A DNA stretch of 64,000 nt from Clarkia xantiana subsp. parviflora. Lineage: Eukaryota > Streptophyta > Magnoliopsida > Myrtales > Onagraceae. Location of the stretch: NCBI GenBank assembly GCA_036873135.1, contig JAPTYO010000002.1, forward strand, positions 248,001-312,000, in the 5' to 3' direction. The translations under genes were made by a program, and so were the position numbers. Shown piece by piece: positions 10,976-20,484 of the stretch. The notes below the pieces were generated by a model. The model saw only the letters and a list, made by a program, of their open reading frames with translations. It was not told the DNA's origin and made no database searches. Positions within the stretch are counted from its first letter, which is position 1. Each line of letters begins with the position of its first letter.

Positions 10976-11410
10976 TAGATAGAATAAGATAGATATAGAT
11001 GGATTTCTCCTAGGAGTCTAAGGAATTTCAGATTCTATATAAGGGAGAGTTCCCTTGAGTTGTATTTAGTTTTTGTTCACCCATCTAGGACAAAACTGAA
11101 GAGTGATTAGCGTCTAAATGTGTGGGTGTAATTTAGGCGCGTAGCCTCTATTGAGTAATAAAGGCAAGTGTTCCACTATCTTGATTGTGTTGTTGTTGAT
11201 TTTTATTTGCCTTGCTGCGTTTTTACCTTGTCGTTCAAGATCTTTGCTGCGTCCCAAGTCCCTTGCTGCGTTTTGGCTTGTTCGTGATCATCTTGCCTAC
11301 GTTGGCTTCAAGTTTGGCTGGTGGTTTTGTGGAGTGAATCACGCCAGCAAGTGCTATACTTAGGCGAAAAATAAACCCTAATTTAGCCCTTGTGACAGTG
11401 GTATCAGAGC

Positions 11411-13700
11411 AGGCTAACCACTTCTTGTGGAAGTGGTCTCAAAGCTGTGTTGCGTTATTAGCTGCGATTTGTAGAAGACGACGTTGCCTGAATTGCGTTC
11501 AAGGGAGTAACTTTCTTGACTGGTTTTTGCAAATATATAGTAACCGTCAGTAATCCGTTCAAAATATACTTCTCGAATTTATAAAATTAACTAATTTTTT
11601 TAAAGATCAGAATTAAACTAGTTTTGAATTAAACTATCTATAACTGATACTAATATTATTACATCCCATCCTGCATGTAATTCTGCACTACTCAGTAGAC
11701 ATGTTTTGGATTTACAATTCAAATATTCTTTTTTTTTGCCAACGAATTCAGATATTCTGATATAACTCATAAATTGAAGATAAGGTATTTTAGGTTTTCG
11801 TTTATTTAATTGGTGGGCTAATTGATCGATATATAGATCATGTTCTTTTATGAATTGCTAGATCTAATATATTTATGTTATTATTGTTATTATAATAATA
11901 ATAATAATAATAATTAAATCCATCGTGACACTTGGTAGAAGACAGGACTAGCATACATACACGTTATCACGTATGTAACAAGTTGCAATATATGCCCCAA
12001 TATAAAAGGCAAGTTTGTGCACTTATTTGGCATCTCGGGACTTCAAAAATATAAAAACTAAAAATATATATATTGATATGTCAAAGAATATTTCTCACAA
12101 AACAAAATATATATATGTCAAAGAATATGGTTATTTTTATATTGATATCTTTGGGAATCATGTCATTTATGATATTTCCATTTTCATGACAAATATATAT
12201 ATGTATACGTATATATATATAAAAGTATGGTCAAACTTATTATAATATATATATTATTAATAACTGAAATTACGAAATCAAAGGCCCATTCTACTTTGAC
12301 CCGGCATTTAGAAACATCAAGACAAATAGTTTAAGATCACCAAGAGACAAGAACAACGCCCCCCAAGTATACTTGTTTGCGACACCTCAATCCTTATTAT
12401 TGTACTTTATAAAAAATGTAATATCTATTAAACTGTGCTTTGCGTAATTTTTTTTAATTTATCTATGCTAAAATACAGATGTATGTTTTATTATTGACTA
12501 CTTTATTATTAAACAATTTATTTAAATTAAAATAAAAAAACTATATACGACTATCTCTTTACATTTTTCACATTCAAGCAAATAATTTGTAAATAAAATA
12601 AAAGTTAAGAGAATGTAATTTAATTAACCAAGTATTATATGTATTAATGGGAAAGGTCAACCATATATCTACCAACTTCTGTGTCTCGATATTCAAACCT
12701 CTACCTACTATACTACCCTACCCTAGAGCTATTTAATGTTTTTTTTTCCTGTTTTATTGTTGAATCGGACTAAAATGCAATTTAACAGATTTTTAATCGA
12801 ATTCAATCATTAAATTATACACATTGAAATTTGTGCAACAATTTAAACATAATTGAACTTCTCTATCAAAATTTTGATCCATTTTTTCGCATGATCCAAC
12901 ATATACTTGTATTTACAATCGACATTACAAACTTTGTATTATTTTGTCCTAATAATAAGTAATATTTAGGACCTTGTTTTTTATTTCCCGCGGCGTGTTC
13001 TAAGGGCCTTCAGGTAGACAACACTTGTATATGTTTGCTTCACATCTAAAATAAATATCATTTGTATAGAGGTTGGTCTATAAAAAGTAACGCGCTAACC
13101 ATGATATTTTCTATTTGCATGGATGAAATGAATTTTAAACCTAAGAATTTTATTAAGGGATGAAGCGATAAACTCTTACATTGTATATAAAATTAGAGAT
13201 AAATGTATTTCAAATGATATATAATTTATTTATAAATCATGTACACTACTAAAATGAATTGATTAACAATAAGGTGATGTGTTATTTTAATAATGTTAAC
13301 TATGAAATAAATTTCTGCACAAAGTATATGTTAATGACATTAACAATTGGTTTTTATCGAAATCTATGTGCAAAGCACAAGTAAATGAATAGTTAAGTTA
13401 GTAATACGAACAACATATTATTAATGCGTTTGCACCACCCATACAAAGTTGAGCCTAACCCGTCCCAAAAAGTCGAGTGGGGACTTAATTAACACGATAT
13501 TATTTAGTTAAGGTCCTTCGTTAGGTAACTTCAAAGTACATGACCTTATATAAAAAAAATCAGAGTTGGAGGATTAGTAGTTATAACAGTAACACAAATC
13601 TAGAGAAATAAAAAAACAAGGGCCCACATAAAGCCTGAGACAAAAACCTTAAATCGGAACACGAACAAGGCCCACTAATTAATTCAATTAAAGGAAGGGA
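11411..13700. other. AT-rich intergenic region, no gene seen
   Basis: The first ~130 bp is probably the retrotransposon leader following the primer site. The rest is AT-rich DNA with (TAA)n near 11890-11912 and TA-rich tracts near 12180-12260. No coding exon or RNA gene is recognised. Confidence 0.55.
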
Positions 13701-13908
13701 ACACTTCCGCTTTGATTTCGTCTGCTCTGTTGTCTTTCTCTCTCCTTGATTTCAAATCCATCCTCTCTCTGCTAAAGTTCAGATCTCACAGTCACGAAAC
13801 TTTCTCTGCCTTCATAGACTCTTTCTTCTTCGCTTTCTCCTACCTTTTCTGCCGAATTGGTTACACCTCTCGCCGTCTTTCCAATAATCAATCTCCGATC
13901 CGGCGGCA

Positions 13909-14961
13909 ATGGGAAAGGGCGGAGCTTTGAGCGACAGCGTCTTGAAGAAGATCCTCCTCTCATACACCTACGTCGCGATCTGGATCTTCCTTTCCTTCAC
14001 CGTCATCGTCTACAACAAGTACATCCTCGACAAGAAGCTCTACAACTGGCCGTTCCCCATCTCCCTAACCATGATCCACATGTCCTTCTGCGCCACTCTC
14101 GCCGTCGCCTTGATCAAGGTTTTCAAGGTCGTCGAGCCGGTCACCATGTCCAAGGAGCTCTACCTCTCCTCCGTCGTCCCGATCGGCGCTCTCTACGCCT
14201 TCTCCCTCTGGCTCTCCAATTCCGCCTACATTTATCTCTCCGTCTCCTTCATCCAGATGCTCAAAGCCCTAATGCCCGTCGCCGTGTACTCAATCGGCGT
14301 TATGTTCAAGAAGGAGAACTTCAAGGGCGACACGATGATGAACATGCTGTCGATCTCGTTCGGGGTAGCAATCGCTGCTTACGGAGAGGCAAAGTTCGAT
14401 ACATGGGGTGTCCTCCTTCAGCTCGGTGCCGTTGCATTCGAGGCTACCAGATTGGTAATGATCCAAATCCTGCTCACTTCTAAAGGCATTCAATTGAACC
14501 CGATTACTTCGCTTTACTATGTTGCACCATGCTGCTTAGTGTTCTTGTTCATTCCATGGATCTTTGTGGAATACCCGATTTTGAGGGACACCTCGAGCTT
14601 CCATTTCGATTTTGCCATTTTCGGGACCAACTCGGTCTGTGCTTTTGCATTGAACCTGGCTGTGTTCTTGCTTGTGGGAAAGACCTCAGCTTTGACCATG
14701 AATGTGGCTGGAGTCGTGAAAGATTGGCTGTTGATTGCCTTCTCGTGGTCAGTGATTAAGGACACGGTGACCCCGGTGAATCTGTTCGGATACGGACTTG
14801 CATTCCTGGGCGTTGCTTACTATAACCACTCCAAGCTTCAGGCCTTGAAGGCCAAGGAAGCACAGAAGAAGACTACACAGGCAGATGATGAGGAAGGTAA
14901 GCTGTTGGAGCAGAGGGAAGATGATGGTGGTGTTGGAGAGAAGAGAGACTCGCAAGCCTAA
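13909..14961 (+). CDS. Golgi nucleotide-sugar transporter, NST/TPT family (UDP-arabinofuranose transporter type)
   Basis: An intronless frame of 350 residues starts [20 protein letters not shown]. It has about ten hydrophobic helices and the family landmarks [20 protein letters not shown] (about 37-56), [32 protein letters not shown] and [20 protein letters not shown]. The charged, cytosolic-type tail (about 310-350) is rich in Lys and Glu. The sequence is closest to the Arabidopsis group At5g11230/At5g25400/At4g32390/At2g25520, which I recall as the UAfT transporters moving UDP-arabinofuranose into the Golgi for arabinan and arabinogalactan synthesis. The exact substrate is inferred from family. 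Coding DNA is GC-rich relative to its surroundings. An overlapping frame at 13857-14483 is a shadow. Confidence 0.93.
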   Translation: MGKGGALSDSVLKKILLSYTYVAIWIFLSFTVIVYNKYILDKKLYNWPFPISLTMIHMSFCATLAVALIKVFKVVEPVTMSKELYLSSVVPIGALYAFSLWLSNSAYIYLSVSFIQMLKALMPVAVYSIGVMFKKENFKGDTMMNMLSISFGVAIAAYGEAKFDTWGVLLQLGAVAFEATRLVMIQILLTSKGIQLNPITSLYYVAPCCLVFLFIPWIFVEYPILRDTSSFHFDFAIFGTNSVCAFALNLAVFLLVGKTSALTMNVAGVVKDWLLIAFSWSVIKDTVTPVNLFGYGLAFLGVAYYNHSKLQALKAKEAQKKTTQADDEEGKLLEQREDDGGVGEKRDSQA

Positions 14962-15758
14962 GTTTTTACTAATTCTTTACTGGTTTTAAGGTTAGGGTTT
15001 ACGCATTTGGGAGGCTGTTTTGATCTTTTCGTTTTAGACAAATCTGCATCGTTCTTATTCATTTTACACTATCTACTCTACTTGGTAGTAAGAAATATCA
15101 GTGTTTCAAAGTTACATACCGGAGTTTGAGATTCGTATCTTGTGGTATTGACATTGGGAAATTTCTGTATGTTTAGCTCATGAATGAATCTCTGAATTGC
15201 ATGTAGTTTTTACTTGTTCTTATTTACATGTTATGCGTTGGTTCAAATGATGGCCAGTAAGTAAGAACCATGAAGATGGGTGGTTGTCCCTCTCAAGCTA
15301 CGCATTTACATCAATGACACAAACGTAGGCCTGAAATGGTAAGACATTGCTAATTTGTTTATAACGACGTGTGTAATTACACCTCACTCAAATAAGGTGG
15401 CACAACACGAATAAACATCCAGAATAGCTCGTTATTGCCAGCCTTGAAAAGATGAAAGTTTTCAATTTTTGCTGTTTCAGGTTATTAATTCGAGCATTTC
15501 ACATCATTTCCTGCATCTATTTTTCAAGCCCCGGATACACAGAGGCCTCACCAGTTACCTTAATGTTCAGGTACCACTGAAATGAAAAGGGTATAAGATT
15601 TTATTTACCAAGATGTCATATTTTGTCAAATAAGTTCTACTGCCTTGAGTACCAACACACATTACAGCTTCCTAAAAGCTTCAACCCCTACCTAGTGTAC
15701 ATATCAGTCCTAATCTTTCTTTCTTCTACTTATAGCTCTTATATAAAGAATAGATGGA
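14962..15758. other. Convergent 3' region between the transporter and HY5
   Basis: Contains the 3' ends of two genes transcribed toward each other. No additional coding exon, tRNA or mobile element is evident. Confidence 0.55.
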
Positions 15759-18560
15759 TCAATCACCGCTCGGCCCACTGCTTCCTCGTTTTCCTGCAGT
15801 GGTGTTCTTCAGAATCTGCAGTAGCAGCAGCAAAGAGAAAGTTGCATTATTACAAAATGTTCAACACTAGTATTATCATAAACACAAAACAGCGACATAC
15901 AGCCGTGTCGTGATTTAATGCTCATATTTGATCACATTGTCTAATGGAAACTGACGAATATAAATTTGTAGTAGCATCTGATTATGAGGATGAAGAAGGA
16001 TACATACTTGTCTAAGCATCTGATTCTCATTCTGCAATGTGGAAAGTCTCTCTTCCAACTCTGCATTCTTTTTCTCCAATTCCTTCACCCTCACCTCCAA
16101 CTCGCTCAAGTATGCCTTCTTCCTCTCCCGAGCTTGTTGTGCCGACACTCTATTCCTCAACAATCTACTCCAAATGTTCATAAACCAATAATCATCCCCA
16201 ACTACTAAAACAAACATACTACCGATTCGGTCTCTACTTAATGAAAGGAAGCACATTTGAATTAGAAGATACATACAGTATGAGGTTATAAAGTTTACCT
16301 TTTTAACCTCTTGTTCTCCTTATCAGCTGGATTCCTAACCCTTTTCCTCTGGCTCTGTCCAGAAGGCTGAGACCGATCAGGACCGAGCCCTGTTGAACCG
16401 CTGGCATCTCGACCAGAAGCTGAAGTTCCAGCAGGGTCACCACCAGTGGCGGACCCAGGACCCGGGACTAGGGGGTGCAAGATTGATCAAATTTTTTTAA
16501 AAGAAAATATTGCATATAAATAGTAATAATAAATAAAAAGTCAATAAATAAATTAGATTCATTAAGGTAAAATACAAGCTAATTACTATATTCTCATACG
16601 AGTTTTCATACTTTGAAAATGTAACATAACATATTCATTATCAATGGAGTCAAATACATCTTTCTCAATGAAAGTCATCAAAAAATCACTCATGAAATCA
16701 TCTCCCATTCGGTTTCGAAGTCTTGTTTTCACAAATTTCATAGCGGAGAAAGCTCTTTCTATTGTTGCAGTAGTCACGGGTAAAAGTAACGCCAATTTCA
16801 AGAGCAAATAAACCAGAGGATAGCACATACTTCTCTTCGTGACAACTAGCTTCTGCCAAGGTAGAGATCGATGTTATCCTTGAAAAGTCGTCACTTTTGC
16901 GTACCTTAACAATGTACGCCTGAAGTTGATTATCAAGTGTCATCAACTAAATCTGAGAGAATTCACACGGATAAAATTGAGCAAGACGTATCAACTTGTC
17001 ATTGTCAACTGCTGAAAAGTTATTCTCCAAATTGAAACATGCCACACAAATAAGCAACTTTGTACTCACCTCATTAAATCGAGCATTTAACTCTTGGAGT
17101 TGCTTATCAAGAACAACATAGAACAAACATGCGCAATATCGATCCAAATTAAGCATCTGTTGAGCTTCACGTCTTCGTCTCCCTTAGATATAAATAATTC
17201 ATTCATGTTAGGAACATCAATATCATGTTCCTTACAAAATAAGGAGACTTCAATCAATAAAGCATCTCATCCTTCATCTCTCATGGCCTGCAAGCGTTAC
17301 TTAGAAGTATCAACCATCCTCATCGCATTAACAATATCTTGATCTTTCCTCTGCAAAGCTTGTGCCAATTCGTTTGTTATCAAACGGTCTTCATCAAATG
17401 CAGTGTGAAAACAAATTCAAATGATTGCATGGATTCTAAGAGTCTATTTGCTTCTGCTCTTCGATCTGAACATGCACCATCTTCTTTGATAATTACTATT
17501 ACATGTATTATTAGTTTTTTTTTCTACATATATCTTGTTACCTAACTAGTTAGATATATATATAATCTTTTTAGGTATATACTTCTACATACATTTTATG
17601 GTAAATAGTAATATGTAATCTATTCGTAATATTTTTATTTATATTTAATGTTGCACCACTTTTATATTTAAGCGAGGGGTCAATGGTGCAAATATTTCGA
17701 GAGGGTGCAAAATTAACGCACTCAATAGTATATACACTAAATTTATAAAAATTATACAAAGTTGAGTGGGTGCGACTGCACACCCTCGGCTCTACCTAGG
17801 TCCGCCCCTGGTCACCACCACCCATCTCTGGCACTCTTCTAATCTCCTCATCACTCTCCATTCCTAATATCTCAACAGATTAACCAACACCAACACTGAA
17901 ATGTCAACTTAAATTTCTTGCAAGAGCTATCTATGAAGCAAGAATCCTTGTTCAGTAACCAATCAACAGTTAAGATTCATTAATACATTGATCTTGCAGG
18001 TATTTTCTATTTCTCATACATAGAAATCAGAAAGAAATGCCAATCCCAAGTCACTTTCTTTAAGTATATGACAATGACAACTGGGTACTTTTGTCTACCG
18101 TTCTTGATAAATATAACCCAAAAAAAACCATATTTTTACATCAGATCAATAACAGAGCTTAGCCAAACGATAAACAGTGCATTCAGCAAAAAAAAAAAAA
18201 AAAATTCGAGTCCATGAATTTCTTCATATGGGGTTTTGCCAAAACTCAAACCAAACACAGAAATCTTCTTTCGATCATACAAGACTTGTCCCTTAACGGT
18301 TAAGCTAACCTGAGAGTTTATGACTAGAAACTTGTCAAAATTGCTTGCTTTATAAAGGGAAATGAGCCAAAAATCGAAAATAAAAAAGCACATTCGGATC
18401 ATATCAGAAATCCCAAGAAGATCAAATGCTATTTATTATCAGTTGAAGCTAAATGAAGCAGACCTTCTTTGAGTTCATGCTGGAGGGCTGAGGAGGAAGA
18501 TCTCTCGCTGCTTGATGGCAGAGAGCTTGCCGCAACTGAACTCGTTGCTTGTTCTTGCAT
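15759..18560 (-). CDS. HY5: HY5 bZIP transcription factor, second coding exon split by a hAT transposon
   Basis: Exons on the minus strand are 18560-18464, 17863-17811 plus 16435-16299 (one exon split by the insertion), 16164-16008 and 15815-15759. With the element and one target copy removed, phases close to 501 nt, 166 residues; Arabidopsis HY5 has 168. The protein begins [15 protein letters not shown], has the COP1-binding [11 protein letters not shown] motif (about 35-45), a basic region [20 protein letters not shown], a leucine zipper ([20 protein letters not shown]) and a short tail ending PSGD. HY5 activates light-responsive promoters in the nucleus and is degraded through COP1. The hAT element at 16444-17810 lies after codon 50; reading into it gives Q-G-R-T then TAG, so unspliced product lacks the whole bZIP. 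The gene is probably null unless the element is spliced out. The exon-1 donor (AAG|GTCTGC) is weak. Confidence 0.93.
16444..17810 (-). mobile_element. Non-autonomous hAT transposon inserted in HY5 coding exon
   Basis: A 1,367-bp element has ends CAGTGGCGGACCCAGG and, inverted at the other side, CAGGGGCGGACCTAGG. It is flanked by the exact 8-bp target duplication GTCACCAC (16436-16443 and 17811-17818). Both signs define a hAT insertion. The interior carries the C-terminal part of a hAT transposase on the minus strand. Its ends are the common plant CAG(T/G)GGCGGA family. The element lies in the same orientation as HY5 and is much more AT-rich than the exon it splits. Confidence 0.97.
16586..17460 (-). 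pseudogene. Decayed hAT transposase C-terminal region (hAT dimerisation domain)
   Basis: The minus strand from about 17460 to 16586 reads as a degenerate zinc-finger-MYM1-like hAT transposase. Pieces include [12 protein letters not shown] and [19 protein letters not shown], then [18 protein letters not shown], then the dimerisation signature [20 protein letters not shown] and [21 protein letters not shown] stop at about 16947 and a frame change near 16830 break it. The N-terminal zinc finger and catalytic core are absent. It cannot make an active transposase, so any movement would depend on an autonomous relative elsewhere. Confidence 0.85.
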
Positions 18561-18581
18561 TTTCCTCCTCTATCCAATTCC

Positions 18582-18582
<1 letters not shown>

Positions 18583-18613
<31 letters not shown>
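18583..18613. repeat. (CT)n microsatellite in HY5 5' leader
   Basis: About 15 uninterrupted CT units (GA on the transcribed strand), some 25-55 bases upstream of the HY5 start codon. GA tracts are common in plant 5' leaders. Confidence 0.95.
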
Positions 18614-18618
<5 letters not shown>

Positions 18619-18619
18619 C

Positions 18620-19190
18620 AGGAATTTCTCAAAGAGAGACTTCAGAGAGACGGGACATTTCATTAGTGCTCACCAGTGTACCAACCTGCTGTGTACCTTA
18701 ATTAGAAGACGCAATTTGATCCGTTAGATCATATTTCATCCAACGGAAAAGAAAGAGGTTGTCGTGGAAGAAAGAGAGTCATGGGGAGTTGGTCGAATCA
18801 AAGGACTGAAGATTAGAAGCGTGGAAGAGCGGAAGACGCACGATTAAAGTCAATCGGACGGCTTAACTCGCAGTTGACATTGAATAAGCCGCAATTTGAA
18901 AGTGGGTTGCCTTGCTTCATATTATTCAGAGACCCGGCGCACTACACCTCAGACGTTAATTCAGGTTGGCAGACGGCAGTGGGTGTAAATAAATACATAG
19001 GCCGGATGCATACAATATTTCCAAGTAAAGTTGCGTGAAGTAATCATCTCCGATCCTCTGTCCTAATCGAATTATTCTATTTCTTGATCGTTCCGTCGTG
19101 TTCATTCTATTTGAATACCTATCTATAATGGGATCAATGATTTTAGAGATGGGAGAATATTAGTATGCATAGTAACTTAGTTATTATTAT
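18620..19190. promoter_or_regulatory. Presumed HY5 promoter region
   Basis: The DNA upstream of the HY5 leader contains no coding exon and no recognised transposon. I did not find an unambiguous G-box or TATA box, so the regulatory role is inferred from position only. Confidence 0.35.
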
Positions 19191-19197
19191 GTACTCA

Positions 19198-19370
19198 AGG
19201 TTGGTTGGACCAACTGGTAAAGCGAGTTGTGTTTCCCGTGGGCGACCCGAGGTCGAAACCCGCCGGAGACGCCGCCTTGGGGAGGACTTTAACCTTAACG
19301 CTCCCGGTCCGAACTAGCGAAAGCAATGTACAACTCTGGTACATTGATTTGAGTTAGTTGATGATAACAA
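19198..19370 (+). mobile_element. tRNA-derived SINE
   Basis: The head GGTTGGTTGGACCAACTGGT is followed by an A-box-like TGGTAAAGCGAG (about 19215-19226) and a B-box-like GAGGTCGAAACCC (about 19249-19261), spaced as in a pol III promoter. A tRNA-unrelated body runs to about 19370. It is not a tRNA gene because the acceptor stem does not close. A truncated relative is at 35463-35527. Confidence 0.7.
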
Positions 19371-19385
19371 CTCTCTCCAATCTAC

Positions 19386-19465
19386 AATTATTTACGCCAT
19401 GTTACTTCTATGCTTAAACTTTTTAATTATTTACGCCATGTTACTTCTATGCTTAAACTTTTTAG
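19386..19465 (+). repeat. 39-40 bp tandem duplication
   Basis: A unit starting ATTATTTACGCCATGTTACT and ending TTAAACTTTTTA occurs twice in direct tandem with no visible mismatch, suggesting a recent slippage or unequal exchange. Confidence 0.9.
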
Positions 19466-19803
19466 TAAATTTACGATTTCATTTAGGGTTACTGCCTTAC
19501 TAGGGGATTCAAACTCGTGATCTGAGTTCAAACCGTATAAGAGTGAGCACACTCAATTACTGATCAAAACTTGCAAGTAATAGCTTTTGAAGTTAAGTTA
19601 AATACAAGTTTCATTTCTTTACGTAATTATATATATATCATAGGCCAATCTTAGAGTGAATATTTGTCGTCAAGGCTTGGAAGTATACCACAGATACAAA
19701 GAAGTCTAAGACTTTTCCTTGTTTAGAATTAGAATATGTACTTACGTGTGAGAAGTGATGGTTCTCATTCCATCGCGTGCTTTGCCCAGCCCAATATGAA
19801 ATA

Positions 19804-20314
19804 GGGTTAACAGGTCTTTTGGTTCATGATATTTGACAATTTTTGGGTTTTGGTCAATGATGTTTTTTTTTACCTAGTTTTGGTACCATATGTTTGCAGA
19901 TTTTTTCTAGTTTTGGTCTAACCGTTACATTCTGTCCGTTTTTTGACATGTTTAAGTCACGTGATCCACTCTAAACTTTAAATTTAGTCCCTCTAATACT
20001 TTCTTAACATTTTTTTTTGTTCAATTTAGTCCCGAAGTTTCAAAATTGACCCATTGTCCAATTGAATTTTTGAAACTTCGGGACTAAACAAAAAAAAAAG
20101 GTTAGGAAAGTATTAGAGGGACTAAATTGAACAAAATTGAAAATTTAGGATGGATCACGTGACTTGTACATGTCAAAAAATGGACGGAATGTAACGGTTA
20201 GACCAAAACTAAAAAACTCTGCAAACATATGGTACCAAAACTAGGTAAAAAAAAAAAAAATTAACCAAAACGCAAAAGTTGTCAAACATCATGGACCAAA
20301 AGACCTGTTAACCC
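19804..20314. mobile_element. Mutator-like MITE, family A copy 1
   Basis: A 511-bp element has ends GGGTTAACAGGTC/GACCTGTTAACCC and two arms that are inverted copies over most of their length. It is flanked by the exact 9-bp duplication TATGAAATA (19795-19803 and 20315-20323). It has no coding capacity. The second copy is at 48554-49076. The combination of long TIRs and 9-bp duplication fits Mutator-like elements; the hairpin is a likely source of small RNA. Confidence 0.92.
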
Positions 20315-20484
20315 TATGAAATATGGTATTGATTGTTAGGAGCAAGATATAGAGCAGCAAAGAGGATGAGCTAGCTCATAAGGCACAATCAATCAATATT
20401 GTACTCTTTCATAAGTCACTAACTAGTAGCAGCTACATGCAGATTAAGATAGATAAATAAACCGAGCTTCGTACGTACACTAAT

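Larger units (their letters stand above)
10080..11410 (+). mobile_element. LTR of an LTR retrotransposon plus tRNA-iMet primer binding site
   Basis: The LTR runs from TGTCACACCC at 10080 to CTTGTGACA ending at 11397 (1,318 bp, inverted TGTCACA/TGTGACA ends). One base later TGGTATCAGAGC (11399-11410) matches the complement of the initiator-methionine tRNA 3' end, the standard primer site of plant LTR elements. A TATA-like CTATATAAGG at about 11034 and AATAAA at about 11157 mark plausible promoter and poly(A) signals. After about 150 bp of leader the element is lost; I see no gag-pol and no second LTR, so it is a 5' remnant. Confidence 0.85.

Noticed and set aside
13857..14483. 208-codon plus-strand frame overlapping the transporter
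   Set aside because: Arg/Leu/His-rich shadow of the GC-rich transporter coding sequence in another frame; no independent protein signature.
16295..16480. Minus-strand frame joining the hAT end to the HY5 bZIP exon, as a possible separate gene
   Set aside because: It has no ATG in frame before the bZIP; it is only the HY5 exon read back into the element, useful as evidence for a possible in-frame splice but not a gene.
19198..19275. Candidate tRNA gene
   Set aside because: A and B boxes are present but acceptor and anticodon stems do not close; a SINE head explains it better.
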